NCBI GenBank assembly: GCA_964016985.1
Contig: OZ024828.1
Span: 82,446,308 to 82,510,307 of the forward strand
DNA length: 64,000 nt
Direction: 5' to 3'
Origin: Anodontia alba
Taxonomy: Eukaryota; Mollusca; Bivalvia; Lucinida; Lucinidae
Positions 19,401 to 24,491 of this stretch are shown here, one piece after another. Within the stretch, counting starts at the first letter, position 1. Each line of letters starts with the position of its first letter. A program made the position numbers and the translations under genes. Below the pieces are notes generated by a model. The model was not told where the DNA came from. It was given only the letters and a program-made list of their open reading frames with translations, and did not search any database.

Positions 19401-20172
19401 GCCAAAATCGTGTTCAGTCCATAATTTATTATTCCTCGATGGATTTTAAAATTACTTGGCAGAAATGTTATCCTTTATGAGATGATGTGTCATACACATG
19501 ACTCAGGTCTGTAGCTCCAAGGTCAAGGTCACAATTAGAGGTCAGATGTCAAAAATCATGTCTGGTCCACAGCTTTGTTATACCTTAATGGATTTTGAAA
19601 TAACTTGGCAGAAATGTTTACTATCATTAGACCATGTGTCACATGCAAGACCCAGGTTGGTAGCTCCAAGGTCAAAGTCCCTTAGAGTCAGAGGTCAAAA
19701 ATAGAGTCTGTTTTTGTATTGGGTCCATAACTTTCTCATTCTTTGATAGATTTAGAAATTACTTAGCAGACAATGTGTCCCACGCAAGACTCAGGTCTGT
19801 AGTTCCAAGGTCGAGGTCACACTTAGAGGTCAAAGGTAAAAATGTTGTATTTGCATTATGTAGGTTTTTCAACACTCATTTCTGTGCCCCATGTCAAATA
19901 GTTGGGGCATCTGTGTCATGTGGACAAATTCTAGTTGTTTTTGTTTCTTTATTTTTTGTTGTTTTTTTTCTTCATATTTTTAGAGTAAATAAGGCTTAAC
20001 ATTTCATGTAAATTGTCTGCTAGGTAGATGAGTCACATGAAATGTCATACCTTACTTCTTTTCACTGAAAAATACAAAGAAAAAAATCGAAATGTCGTCT
20101 GTTGCATTTGTGATAACACTTCAAAGGTTATTAAAATGTGTTTTCTGTCCTTTTCAGGACTTGCTGAGCTAA
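1326..20172 (+). CDS. SORT1: Sortilin, C-terminal seven exons (10CC end, membrane segment, tail)
   Basis: A type I VPS10 receptor that sorts cargo between Golgi, endosome and plasma membrane. Exons 1326-1400, 4926-5042, 7941-8070, 11011-11129, 15065-15182, 17901-18035 and 20158-20172 join in matching phases, and every intron is GT..AG. Known sortilin landmarks appear in order: CNCTREDYEC, DYGYYRP, YRKIPGDSCQGG, a ~20-residue hydrophobic helix, YRYSLLNQ (YSVL in human sortilin) and a final SYHDDSDDDLLS, close to the vertebrate end GYHDDSDEDLLE. Eight cysteines of the 10CC module are in the window; the VPS10 propeller exons lie upstream of base 1. The predicted tail is about 97 residues, against about 53 in human sortilin, because of exon 17901-18035. 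Introns are filled with SINEs and MITEs. The family call rests on recalled family motifs and was not searched. Confidence 0.92.
1449..1749 (+). mobile_element. tRNA-derived SINE, family S1, older copy
   Basis: The head carries a Pol III A box, TGGCTCAGTTGGATGC, and a B-box region, gggttcgacac. It is followed by the family body (gcaacattcttt, gcagttgtcattttctgg, gaggactaagcctg, ggttgactgggcggtaaaa). Substitutions in the B box and tail make it older than the copies at 32314 and 61161. It starts 49 bases after a sortilin splice donor. Confidence 0.88.
1870..2400. repeat. Tandem half-copies and one full hairpin MITE (family M4)
   Basis: The phrase cacaactg[ca]agcagac occurs near 1890, 2022 and 2147, each followed by a T/A-rich stretch and a gacatttcatg-like arm. 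Only the third unit has both arms, folding around caagcaga near 2255. It is followed by ttaacccttaaagcagcagt. The set reads as partial copies of a TTAACCCTTAAAGTGCC-ended element that folds into a hairpin, stacked head to tail. Confidence 0.65.
2400..2715. other. Intron, low-complexity bivalve-type repeat
   Basis: Two diverged copies of a 'gagttatggcccctgataa' phrase lie about 145 bases apart, then an A-rich run. No exon-like segment is seen. Confidence 0.4.
2716..4395. repeat. Degenerate ~151-157 bp tandem repeat block
   Basis: The block opens with atgcccccaatttct and continues with units marked by cttgtcagcaaaatctc and ccttgaaacttgatga, at about 3291, 3442, 3594, 3912, 4069 and 4270. Units also carry gagtaatggccctttg. 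This is a repeat type common in bivalve introns. It is interrupted by a 365-bp MITE at 2810-3174. Confidence 0.8.
2810..3174. mobile_element. Long-inverted-repeat MITE at a TTAA site
   Basis: The ends AGGCTCCATATTCC and GGAATATGGAGCCT are inverted copies flanked by TTAA at 2806-2809 and 3175-3178. The arms stay complementary for roughly 120 bases (gactaactgaaattttac against gtaaaatttcagttagt). The neighbouring repeat copy at 3699-3740 shows the uninterrupted site (catagcataacttta...gtgcatgctactg), so insertion is visible directly. A solo right arm of the same element lies at 4116-4163. Confidence 0.85.
4926..5042 (+). CDS. SORT1: Sortilin exon: second half of the 10CC module
   Basis: The acceptor tattttcag ends at 4925 and the donor gtaaag starts at 5043. 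The exon completes the split Cys codon, then reads DYGYYRPGGSDICYEIPEF and ends ...TEEIISE plus GG of a Gly codon. A longer open frame continues upstream to a TTG at 4828, but that part is intron: it contains the hairpin-repeat phrase ggctattcttaaaggaaag seen elsewhere, and it would put an unrelated leader ahead of the conserved motif. Confidence 0.92.
5043..5690. other. AT-rich intron, nothing recognised
   Basis: No repeat family, exon signature or strong hairpin was seen. The sequence is AT-rich and may be single-copy intron. Confidence 0.5.
5691..5996 (+). mobile_element. tRNA-derived SINE, family S1, damaged A box
   Basis: The body and tail match the S1 family through cccgttgggttgactgggc and a final aacacaaacaaacaac. 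The A-box region reads gtggccagttggatgc, missing two bases of TGGCTCAG, so its internal promoter is probably impaired. The B box gggttcaacccc is intact. Confidence 0.88.
6000..6330. mobile_element. Hairpin MITE fragments of the CAAACAGTGTAGACCC family
   Basis: Two partial palindromes are seen. One folds agatcagatgcc against aacatctgatcaggg near 6045-6095. The other folds caaactgctcctgaaggagcagtctgatc near 6229-6260, with the arm tip duplicated at 6250-6290. Both end in ctacactgtttgccat, the family's outer arm. Confidence 0.6.
6384..6596. mobile_element. Complete TTAA-flanked hairpin MITE (family M1)
   Basis: The element runs from TTAACCCTTGTCCTGCTGAA to an inverted GTTCAGCAGGATAAGGGTTAA. Its core is a ~32-bp-armed hairpin around gcttcttcagaagc with arms gcagatccagatcag and ctgatctggatctgc. 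One side arm carries a ~90-bp asymmetric stretch (taaattaagacgccac). TTAA target use resembles piggyBac-type elements, which is inference. Confidence 0.85.
6782..7093 (+). mobile_element. tRNA-derived SINE, family S1, young copy
   Basis: A near-consensus head (TGGCTCAGTTGGATGCG; B box gcgggttcatcccgc) and full body, flanked by an 8-bp direct repeat cttcccag at 6774-6781 and 7094-7101. It sits beside a copy of the ctactctaaatggaaag hairpin repeat. Confidence 0.9.
7374..7585. mobile_element. Complete M1 hairpin MITE, opposite orientation
   Basis: Flanked by TTAA at both ends. The hairpin core gttggcttctgaggaagccaac lies near the left end and the asymmetric stretch (ggcgtggcatcttaatttat) near the right, the reverse of the copy at 6384. 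Confidence 0.85.
7697..7879. mobile_element. Hairpin MITE of family M3, partly decayed
   Basis: It starts ttaacacattgcatgctggg and ends with the inverse near gtgttaaag. The core folds gagacaatttgcatgaag with a damaged left arm. The outer shell is atttttcttatttttcc against gaaaaacaagaaaaat. Confidence 0.65.
7941..8070 (+). CDS. SORT1: Sortilin exon: last cysteine pair and membrane-proximal stalk
   Basis: The acceptor catttcag ends at 7940 and the donor gtatgt starts at 8071. The first base completes the Gly codon begun at 5041. The exon reads YRKIPGDSCQGGFVPSSRK, then DLKKKCKG, ending at a codon boundary. YRKIPGD-x-CQGG and DLKKKC are close to the vertebrate sortilin sequence at the same place. 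These two cysteines close the 10CC module. Confidence 0.94.
8165..8405. mobile_element. Palindromic MITE (family M7), decayed
   Basis: Shares with 15192-15440 and 25805-26010 the inner arm tgtatagattatatagaaaa and the terminus cctctttat. The central gaccacaaatagtca is still self-complementary, but the right arm has drifted. Confidence 0.6.
8426..8580 (+). mobile_element. S1 SINE tail, head missing
   Basis: Matches only the SINE body from ccactgattcaagaagg onward, through gacatgactttaatgggtt to attcaacaca. The tRNA head is absent, as expected from 5' truncated retrotransposition or decay. Confidence 0.65.
8684..8896. mobile_element. Complete M1 hairpin MITE
   Basis: TTAA at both ends, hairpin gttggcttctgaagaagccaac, and the asymmetric stretch ggcgtggcatcttaatttat at the right. 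It differs from the 7374 copy by scattered substitutions (ttctcttgctaaacacg). Confidence 0.85.
8911..9499. mobile_element. pogo/Tigger-like MITE with a nested element
   Basis: The ends CAGTAAAACTTCAATG and AAGTTCGACTG match the intact relative at 10583-10940, whose end CAGTCGAACCTC resembles pogo/Tigger termini. A second palindromic element is inserted at 9000-9237 with a 4-bp duplication. Confidence 0.7.
9000..9237. mobile_element. Palindromic MITE nested in the pogo-like MITE
   Basis: Inverted ends cgagggttgaacgcaagact and agtcttgcgctcaagcctcg, flanked by atat at 8996-8999 and 9238-9241. It splits its host, whose continuous form is visible near 10815-10860 on the other strand. The core pairs tgtaaacaatgaaaattta with its complement. 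Confidence 0.8.
9571..9621. repeat. Short hairpin repeat (ctactcttaaaggaaag family)
   Basis: ccactctaaaaggaaagag faces ttatttccttttagagtag. The same palindrome is nearly perfect at 26494-26560. Confidence 0.6.
9670..9862. mobile_element. M3 hairpin MITE
   Basis: Begins acctttaccactctctggg. The arms aaaataggctttgacatttc and gtgtcaaagcctattttc flank gagacaatttgcatg, and it ends with the ttttttaaccaag side. It is slightly rearranged relative to 13402-13614. Confidence 0.7.
10152..10272. mobile_element. Foldback element
   Basis: The arms ggtgttttggttatcacaca and tgatgaccaaaacacc, then gtatcaaccc and gggttgatac, pair over about 30 bases around a ~55-base loop. No family name is assigned. Confidence 0.65.
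10583..10940. mobile_element. pogo/Tigger-like MITE, intact
   Basis: CAGTCGAACCTCAATGGCTT at the left and GAGCCATTGAGGTTATACTG at the right, next to TA. The core is another cattagaa...ttctaatg hairpin. It is too short to encode a transposase. It ends 70 bases before the sortilin membrane-segment exon. Confidence 0.8.
11011..11129 (+). CDS. SORT1: Sortilin exon: transmembrane segment
   Basis: The acceptor ttctttcag ends at 11010 and the donor gtaagt starts at 11130. SVGQSQGVKT is followed by a hydrophobic helix (AIIILVIIVMALALLMSIYF), then basic residues (IRKFIILRR), as expected for a type I protein with the tail in the cytosol. The exon ends with CA of a His codon completed at 15065. Confidence 0.93.
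11245..12560. repeat. ~345-bp tandem repeat, three copies (agctcacctgagc type)
   Basis: Opens with agctcacctgagctatgctc and closes with ctcaggtgagctttg. Inside, the phrase gctgaatctttgcacaaatc recurs near 11354, 11697 and 12038. Units also carry caagatggccgccatgcc and ggtgaggtcaagtttgcttc. This block type is widespread in bivalves. Confidence 0.85.
12655..12822. mobile_element. M6 hairpin repeat plus an extra half copy
   Basis: The left arm aaaacatatgttgtggatac and its inverse around gcacctcagtgaggcac form a hairpin. The left arm is then repeated once more at 12780-12822 and abuts the next MITE. Confidence 0.65.
12823..13040. mobile_element. Palindromic MITE, CATTACG-ended family (M2), right end lost
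   Basis: Starts cattatggtaacacgcctat. The core pairs ctgctcaaaacataaattgt with acaatctatgtttttgagca. The tip gccacctcgcctaggcggtt differs from other copies but still pairs. The right terminus is missing. Confidence 0.7.
13402..13614. mobile_element. M3 hairpin MITE, complete
   Basis: TTAA at both ends (ttaacctttaccactctctg ... gagtgctaagcgttaa). The long arms atatttttcttatttttccc / gggaaaaataagaaaaatat enclose gtctcctgaggagac. This is the cleanest reference copy of this family in the window. Confidence 0.85.
13860..14410. repeat. Degenerate tandem repeat with a poly-C tract
   Basis: The phrases aaagacctgttttcttttgaa and gacctttaggtcaaggtcac recur at about 150-base steps. A C run near 14305-14321 interrupts the block. 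Confidence 0.55.
14605..14675. mobile_element. Hairpin MITE core with a GACGGCTC-type tip
   Basis: The arms ggcaaacagagtagacttgg and ctcgagtctactctgtttgcc, with tip aaacggctcgtaagccgttt, pair almost completely. Confidence 0.75.
14708..15018 (+). mobile_element. tRNA-derived SINE, family S1, with 14-bp target duplication
   Basis: The head TGGCTCAGTTGGATGCG and B box gggttcgatcccc are intact. Perfect direct repeats ttagtgtaaataca lie at 14694-14707 and 15019-15032. It inserted only ~50 bases before the next sortilin acceptor, yet the tract ttgttttgcag is preserved. Confidence 0.93.
15065..15182 (+). CDS. SORT1: Sortilin exon: proximal tail with YSLL signal and first acidic cluster
   Basis: The acceptor ttttgcag ends at 15064 and the donor gtacgt starts at 15183. 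The first base completes His, then KVEYRYSLLNQ follows; its YSLL aligns with the YSVL endocytosis signal of human sortilin. The exon ends ...SVVFDDSDEE on a codon boundary. FDDSDEE resembles the acidic part of the vertebrate C terminus (HDDSDED). Joined directly to exon 20158 it would give DDSDEEDLLS. Confidence 0.92.
15192..15440. mobile_element. Palindromic MITE (M7) just inside the intron
   Basis: Starts ccacaaccgctttataac and ends gttataaaagaggttgtgg. The core tgtatagattatattgaaaa pairs with its complement around aaatggtcattt. It begins 10 bases after the splice donor of the preceding sortilin exon. Confidence 0.85.
15641..15752 (+). mobile_element. S1 SINE tail fragment
   Basis: Matches the SINE body from aaagaatgtgcacaaa through ggtaaactgacc and ttgactgggccatt. 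Head and middle are missing. Confidence 0.65.
15940..17222. mobile_element. Large inverted-repeat element with a hAT-like core
   Basis: Arms of ~138 bases at 15940-16077 and 17085-17222 are near-perfect reverse complements (gcttcatgaaatccttgctg ... cagcaaggatttcatgaagc). The interior from 16071 begins CAGGGCTCCGGAAAA and is clearly related to the hAT-type element at 24492-25796 (tagccggtctggac, aacgctaataaatcggtcc, gtcaaaaaatcaac). Its right end is replaced before the second arm. The 8 bases next to the CAGGGC ends (gtgtaaac and gtttacac) are reverse complements, not a direct repeat, so this is not a simple hAT insertion. Confidence 0.8.
17228..17395. mobile_element. GGGCCCAGTTG-ended MITE (M5), one end
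   Basis: Contains the hairpin tgctgaaaaaatgtgagtag around gcatttgcaaaagc and the terminus ttgaacaactaggccctgg. The left terminus is absent and it abuts the large inverted repeat. Confidence 0.7.
17400..17835. repeat. Bivalve tandem repeat, about 2.5 units
   Basis: The phrase gtggagatctggtttgggat recurs at about 17590 and 17744. Units carry ttcaccaaacttgg and tgtccatattttc. The block is bounded by gatagtg[ga]cagggtattat at both sides. Confidence 0.75.
17901..18035 (+). CDS. SORT1: Sortilin exon: phase-neutral tail exon with second acidic cluster
   Basis: The acceptor tcaatgcag ends at 17900 and the donor gtaagt starts at 18036. The exon has 135 nt, exactly 45 codons, and begins and ends on codon boundaries. 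It encodes a Ser-rich linker (NQSNSSSSSRPNGN), a Lys/Thr stretch and a final PYHSYHDDSDD. Joined to the last exon the protein ends YHDDSDDDLLS, very like vertebrate sortilin GYHDDSDEDLLE. Vertebrate tails lack a 45-residue linker of this kind. Being symmetric, the exon could be skipped without a frame change. Confidence 0.9.
18081..18324. mobile_element. Chimeric hairpin MITE: M4 ends, M1-type core
   Basis: The ends ttaacccttaaactgccag and ggcattttaagggttaa are those of family M4. The core, with arms gtggactcagatcagactgc and gcagtcttatctgggtccac, belongs to the CAAACAGTG hairpin family. Confidence 0.7.
18370..18560. mobile_element. Hairpin MITE, ATCAGATGC tip type
   Basis: tggcctgagcaaacagtgga is followed by agatcagatgctgg, tip, ggcatctgatcagggttta and a tail with caaattttaggacaaggag. 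The same layout occurs at 35270-35460. Confidence 0.65.
18607..18884. mobile_element. Complete palindromic MITE, M2 reference copy
   Basis: Ends cattacgaaaacacgcctat and ataggcgtgtttccgtaatg. The core ctgctcaaaatatagattgt / acaatctatgttttgagcag has tip ctcattgagg. A second hairpin, taccccTTTAAACCCC / GGGGTTTAAAGGGGTA at 18806-18857, is inserted in the right arm. Confidence 0.85.
18890..19285. other. Intron, nothing recognised
   Basis: A mixed-composition stretch with no clear family match apart from a short 'gatcagttgactatggtc' phrase. No exon signature. Confidence 0.4.
19290..19930. repeat. Bivalve tandem repeat with a GT microsatellite
   Basis: atgcccccaccaatgg opens the block, followed by tgtgtgtg runs near 19358-19400. 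Three units follow, marked by agctccaaggtcaaggtcac and acttggcagaaatgtt. It closes with gtcaaatagttggggcatct. Confidence 0.75.
19950..20130. mobile_element. M4 hairpin MITE ending ~28 bases before the last sortilin exon
   Basis: The arms aataaggcttaacatttcatg and catgaaatgtcataccttac face each other. The tail cgaaatgtcgtctgttgcat matches the family. The following bases form the polypyrimidine tract and acceptor of the last exon. Confidence 0.65.
20158..20172 (+). CDS. SORT1: Sortilin terminal coding exon (DLLS and stop)
   Basis: The acceptor ctgtccttttcag ends at 20157. GAC TTG CTG AGC TAA gives Asp-Leu-Leu-Ser-stop in phase 0. This supplies the dileucine of the acidic cluster-dileucine motif read by GGA and AP-1 adaptors in vertebrate sortilin and mannose-6-phosphate receptor. 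The 3' UTR must follow; no convincing polyadenylation site could be chosen. Confidence 0.88.
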   Translation, partial: DLLS

Positions 20173-20435
20173 CAAGCTGGAAATGGTGTATTACTCCACA
20201 GAAAATAGTCCCTGTATTCCAGTGTATGTGCATAGTGTGAGAGGTCCATAGACGTAGATCTGATCATATGGTTCTTTGGGATTCCATCCAATATAAGGAA
20301 CATGTGCCATATGAAAACAGTGAAGGCCCAGACAAGCTAACATATTCATGCAGTCTGATCAGGGCTAACACTACTGACAGAGCTCCAGATAAGATTTTTA
20401 TTTATTTATTTTTTTTTTCAACAGAAAAACAAAAC
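20173..20435 (+). other. Start of sortilin 3' UTR, with a decayed MITE core
   Basis: Follows the TAA directly. From about 20310 it contains gaaaacagtgaaggcccag and gtctgatcagggctaacac, a decayed CAAACAGTG hairpin. The UTR end is unknown. Confidence 0.4.
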
Positions 20436-20570
20436 AAAGAAGCATTGATATTTTGTTTCTTCATGAAAACATATGTTGCAGGTACTCATGAGAAGTGCCT
20501 CGGTGAGGCACTTCTGATGAGTACCCACAACATCCGTTTTTATGGAGAAATAAGAAAAAAATATTTATCT
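20435..20570. mobile_element. M6 hairpin repeat
   Basis: gaaaacatatgttgcaggta / acccacaacatccgtttt with tip gtgcctcggtgaggcac. The outer shell tttgtttcttcatg faces ggagaaataag. Confidence 0.75.
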
Positions 20571-20833
20571 GAACACAATTCTTATCTAGAGCTCTGCTGC
20601 CAGATTTACCCAAAATTTTTGGAGACTTTAACTTCTTACTAGATTTGTCCTAAAATATTACAAAGTGTGTTTTACTCTCTGTTGATGTGTGTAAAAACTG
20701 CTGGATTAGTGATAAACAGTATTTTTATTGTTTCCAATAGGCTCTTTTGTTTTTCAACCAAAATTTGTTAATATTTTTCTTAACTGTCCATGAAAACTTA
20801 TTCAGGCACAAAGCTGGCCCTGAAAAATAGGGA

Positions 20834-20944
20834 GACACAATACTGGTGAATCACTTAGAAGACTAAACCTGCCCAGCAAAAGTGTGGTTAGGTAAACTGG
20901 CCGAGCTTGATATGACCCTGTTAAACCTCACCACAAACAAACAA
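20834..20944 (+). mobile_element. S1 SINE tail fragment
   Basis: Matches cacaatactggtgaa, gaagactaaacctgcccag and ggttaggtaaactgg, ending in cacaaacaaacaa. Confidence 0.7.
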
Positions 20945-20954
20945 TAAGCAGGGT

Positions 20955-21090
20955 GTCCAGAAAATATTTTTCTTATTTCCAAGTGAAAACATATATTGTG
21001 GGTACTCTTTAGAGGCCCTTCTGATGAGTACCCACAGCATATGTTTTCATCAAGAATTAAGACATATTGATGCTTTTTTGTTGAAAAAAA
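20955..21090. mobile_element. M6 hairpin repeat with shortened tip
   Basis: aaaacatatattgtgggtac / gtacccacagcatatgtttt around agaggcccttc; the tip has lost part of one arm. Confidence 0.65.
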
Positions 21091-21242
21091 AATGCCTTAT
21101 TTAGAGCTATGGTTTTTAGGAAAGAATTATTGGTAGAGTGATCTATCCTAATTATTTTGTAAATACTTGAGCCGCAAGAAGCAAAACGGTACCCTATCAC
21201 ATATGCAAAATATGTAGACCAAGATCAGGCTGTTCATTTTCC

Positions 21243-21490
21243 CAGGGCCCAGTTGTTCAAAGCGTCGTTAGCTTAACAAGCTCGTTAAGGGTCATTTCGT
21301 TAACTGTTTTAGCGGATTCAATATACAATATTCTGATATTTTTTGCTGAAAAAATGTGAGTAGCTTTTGCACTGCAAAAGCTACTCACATTTTTTTAGCA
21401 AAAAATTTCAGCATATTTGTGTATCATTCGATGTAAATTTTAACGAATGGTTAACTAACAACGTCGTTAGTTTCGAACAACTGGGCCCTG
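21243..21490. mobile_element. GGGCCCAGTTG-ended MITE (M5), complete
   Basis: CAGGGCCCAGTTGTTCAAAG at the left and its inverse CAACTGGGCCCTG at the right. The inner hairpin gagtagcttttgcactgcaaaagctactc is perfect. Arms also carry aacgacg palindromes. This is the reference copy for 22579, 26946, 28112 and 30425. Confidence 0.88.
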
Positions 21491-21509
21491 ATTTATGTAC
21501 TCAGAGGAC

Positions 21510-21689
21510 TTAAGGAGGAGAATTTGTTGATAATTCTAAGATAAGTTTTCTTATTTCTCATAAAGACATAAGTTGTGAGTACTCATGAGAAGCGCCTTGC
21601 AGAGGAGCTTCTCATGAGTACCCACAACGTATGGTTTTATGGAGAACGAGTAAATTATCCCAGAAGTATAATCAAATATTCCTCCTTAA
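21510..21689. mobile_element. M6-type MITE with TTAAGGAGGA ends
   Basis: TTAAGGAGGAGAATTTG and CAAATATTCCTCCTTAA are inverted ends. The core pairs gagtactcatgagaagcgcc with its complement. It supplies termini for the M6 core family. Confidence 0.8.
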
Positions 21690-21889
21690 CAAGTTCTCTA
21701 TGTACTGTACATGTATATAATATATACCTTTACAGAACCATCTAGGTTTGTGCTGTTTAATGTTTACATATGCATTATTAAACGTTTTAATTTGTTGAAG
21801 CTCATACGAAGAGGGAGATATCATTTTTTATGTTGTGTATATAGGGTTCCTTATTACTCTCCAAGGGAAATCACTTTGACCAGAGAGCA

Positions 21890-22130
21890 TTTGCCTCCCT
21901 TCTCAAAGGGGACTACTCCTAAAGGAAAGAATTTGCTCCCTTATGGGGTAGTGCTTCTCAAAGCGGTCTACTCTTAAAGGAAAGAATTTGTTGCCTTATG
22001 GGGTAGTGTTTCTCAAAGTGGTCTGCTCTTAAAGGGAAGAATTTGCTCCCTTATGAGTAGTGCTTCTCAAAGCCGTCTACTCTGAAAGAATTTGCTCCCT
22101 TATGGAGCAAATTCTTTCCTTTAAGAGTAG
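21890..22130. repeat. 55-bp tandem array that ends in its own hairpin
   Basis: Units gtgcttctcaaagcggtcta plus ctcttaaaggaaagaatttg recur with steps near 55 bases (about 21899, 21955, 22011, 22065). The final unit is followed at once by its reverse complement (gagcaaattctttcctttaa). Confidence 0.8.
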
Positions 22131-22578
22131 ACCCCTTGAAGAGGGATTTATGTACCAGGATAGTAAACGTTTTGCTACTGAAGTAGTCTCTCTTGGAAAA
22201 AGAGAGGCAGAAACTTACAACTTAAAATGCTTTCTCTTTTGCAGAGATAGGAGGGGCTGGGGGGACATTTTCAGAATTGTTATGAACAACTTTTGCAGCC
22301 ATGCCATCTAAATGCTAAATGCCCTTTTGCTAAAAGTCTGTCAGTTTTACTGGGTCCAACTGTAGGTCCAGGTAAAGGTATATTTAGACGATGATTTTTG
22401 CAATTTTGGGCAAAAACAAAATCTATGGTACTCAGAAAGGGGGAGAGGGGAGGGCAGGGGTTGGGGGTTGGGGGCATATAACATAATTTAATGAACCACA
22501 ATATGAGAAAATATACCTTTGGAAGTGTGCATCTAGCAAAGACACAGATCAGCCAGACCATCTGCATTATCTGATCAG

Positions 22579-22757
22579 TCTCCTAACGATGTCATTAGTT
22601 AACGATTAGTTAAAATTTAGATCGAGTGATATGCAAATACACTGAAATTTTTTGCTGAAAAAATATCAGAATAATGTATATTGAATCCGCTAAAACAGTT
22701 AACGAAATGACCCTTAACGAGCTCGTTAAGCTAACGACGCTTTGAACAACTGGGCCC
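22579..22757. mobile_element. M5 MITE, reverse orientation, left end short
   Basis: Carries gttagttaacgattagttaa, tgctgaaaaaatatcag, gaatccgctaaaacagttaac and the terminus ttgaacaactgggccc. Half of the inner hairpin is deleted. Confidence 0.75.
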
Positions 22758-22850
22758 AAGGTTTCTTCAGGTAGTCATTGACGACTGTTCAAACTGTGGT
22801 TGCAAGGGCATACATATCTGAAAGCTCATTTGCTCACCTTACGGGCCATA

Positions 22851-22996
22851 TTAACCCTTTTAGTGCCAATCATAACAGCAGCAGACGGCATGTCTAAAAC
22901 ATTCTTTATTTTTCGGAGAAAAGAAGGTTTGACATGAAAAAATAAAAGGAAAAAGATTTGGAATGGTGTCTACTACAATTTGGCTTGGCACTTTAA
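22851..22996. mobile_element. M4 MITE, TTAA-ended, shortened
   Basis: ttaacccttttagtgccaat at the left and cttggcactttaa at the right, with gcagcagacggcatg inside. The right TTAA at 22993-22996 is also the left TTAA of the next element. Confidence 0.7.
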
Positions 22997-23220
22997 CCCA
23001 TTGTAGTCAGGATATCCGTAAAAGGGTACTTGGCAAACAGTGCAGACCCAGGTCAGACAATGCAGAATATGGCATCTGATCAGGGTCTCCACTGTTTGCA
23101 AATAGTTTAGCCATTTTTCTCTAAGAATATGTAAATCTCATAGCAGGGTGTATCTAAAATTGAAATTGGACTTTTCCAATATATAGTGTGGGAGAGTCTA
23201 TTCCGTATACAATGGGTTAA
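22993..23220. mobile_element. TTAACCCATTG-ended hairpin MITE (M1e)
   Basis: TTAACCCATTGTAGTC at the left and ATACAATGGGTTAA at the right. The core gcaaacagtgcagacccagg is only partly paired with catctgatcagggtctccac. A homologous copy lies at 28640-28866. Confidence 0.75.
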
Positions 23221-23394
23221 AGGTCGACATTCAAAAAATACTGTGATCTTATTTGTCCTCTGTGGATGTAGTAGAGAATAATTGTTTTTCTCTAATTATA
23301 ATTCAGCTTTGATTTGAAGAAGCTACATATTAATTTGTTTGTTGATGTCTTATTATATGTAGATGGGAGACAACAGTCAGTTAACTCCCCTGAG

Positions 23395-23700
23395 GCTGGC
23401 CTGGGTGGCTCAGTGGGATGTGTGTCTGACTGGTGATCAGGAGGCCACAGGTTTGATCCCCGCCGGGTCTGGTAATGTTCTTTCATAGAGATTGATCATG
23501 TAATATTTTATACGGTCAGTCTCTCCCTTCCACTGATTCAAGGACAATTGTCAATTTCTGGCAAAAGAATGTGCACAGTACTGGTCAACTGCCAATAGAG
23601 GACTAAGCTTAACCAGGGAAAAGTGTGGTTAGGTAAATTGACCACGCTGGACATTACCCAATGGATTGACTGGGCCATAAAACCTCAATTCAGTCAATAA
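23395..23700 (+). mobile_element. tRNA-derived SINE, family S1, older copy
   Basis: The head TGGCTCAGTGGGATGTG has a substituted A box and the B box reads aggtttgatcccc. Body and tail are recognisable to taaaacctcaattcagtc. Confidence 0.85.
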
Positions 23701-24235
23701 CGCTGTAAACAACTAGTTTCACTTAATTGGATTCCTCAGCTTTTATTGTTAGCATCTCCATAAATTATAGCTTCCTTTTCCTTGAAAAATTTTAGCTATA
23801 TATGGTCATATGGCAATAAATCTTCCAGAATATCAAATAGAAACATTTTCTGTTCTGTAAGATGTATGATGTTGATCATTCTTGCATGTGGATATGGAAA
23901 AATTTAAAGTTAAAAATCAGTTTAATTTTACTAAAGATCTATGATAAAAACAGAGGATTCCAATTAAAGGACCTAGTTAGTATTTGGTCTACCTTGTGCT
24001 TTATCTATTATTGGAGATAATAGAAAAACTACTGCTGTCTCTCAGTGTCGTATAATTTGTTTTATCTTTGTCACAAAAACTTGTATATACTTGTAAATGA
24101 ACCGATATAATATATATATGGGATCGATTTAATTTATTTTAGCATATCACATCATATCAGTATCAGGAGGTATATTTCATGAAAGCTGAACTGTGTAAAT
24201 GTGTGAGCCATAAATTTGTGAGTTATAAGATGTAT
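23701..24235. other. AT-rich intergenic DNA, nothing recognised
   Basis: No repeat family or exon was recognised. Confidence 0.4.
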
Positions 24236-24475
24236 GGAGGAAAACCTGTGGGTTGCAGGATGGTCGTAGGGCCTGCTGTATTTGCAGCAAGTGTGGGGAG
24301 AGGGCATTATAGCATATCTTCAGTTTCTGTACTGTCTTTCACAAATTCCTTCATTCTTTTCTTATTTTTATCTTTATTTCTCATCTACTAGCTCTTCTGT
24401 TCCCCTTATCCCTTTCTCTAGGAAATGACACAAAATGACTGACAAGGGTTGATGTTTCATTAAAAAAAAAAAACT
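24236..24475 (+). mobile_element. SINE-like element, family S3, decayed
   Basis: Shares with the intact copy at 50594-50862 the order: ggttgcaggatgg-like start, a C/T-rich middle (tcttttcttattttt), then ccctttctctaggaaatgac, acaaaatgactgacaagggt. Confidence 0.6.
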
Positions 24476-24491
24476 TAAGTACACTGGGGCC

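Noticed and set aside
20268..20642. 124-codon frame after the sortilin stop
   Set aside because: It spans a decayed MITE and an M6 hairpin and has no coding signature.
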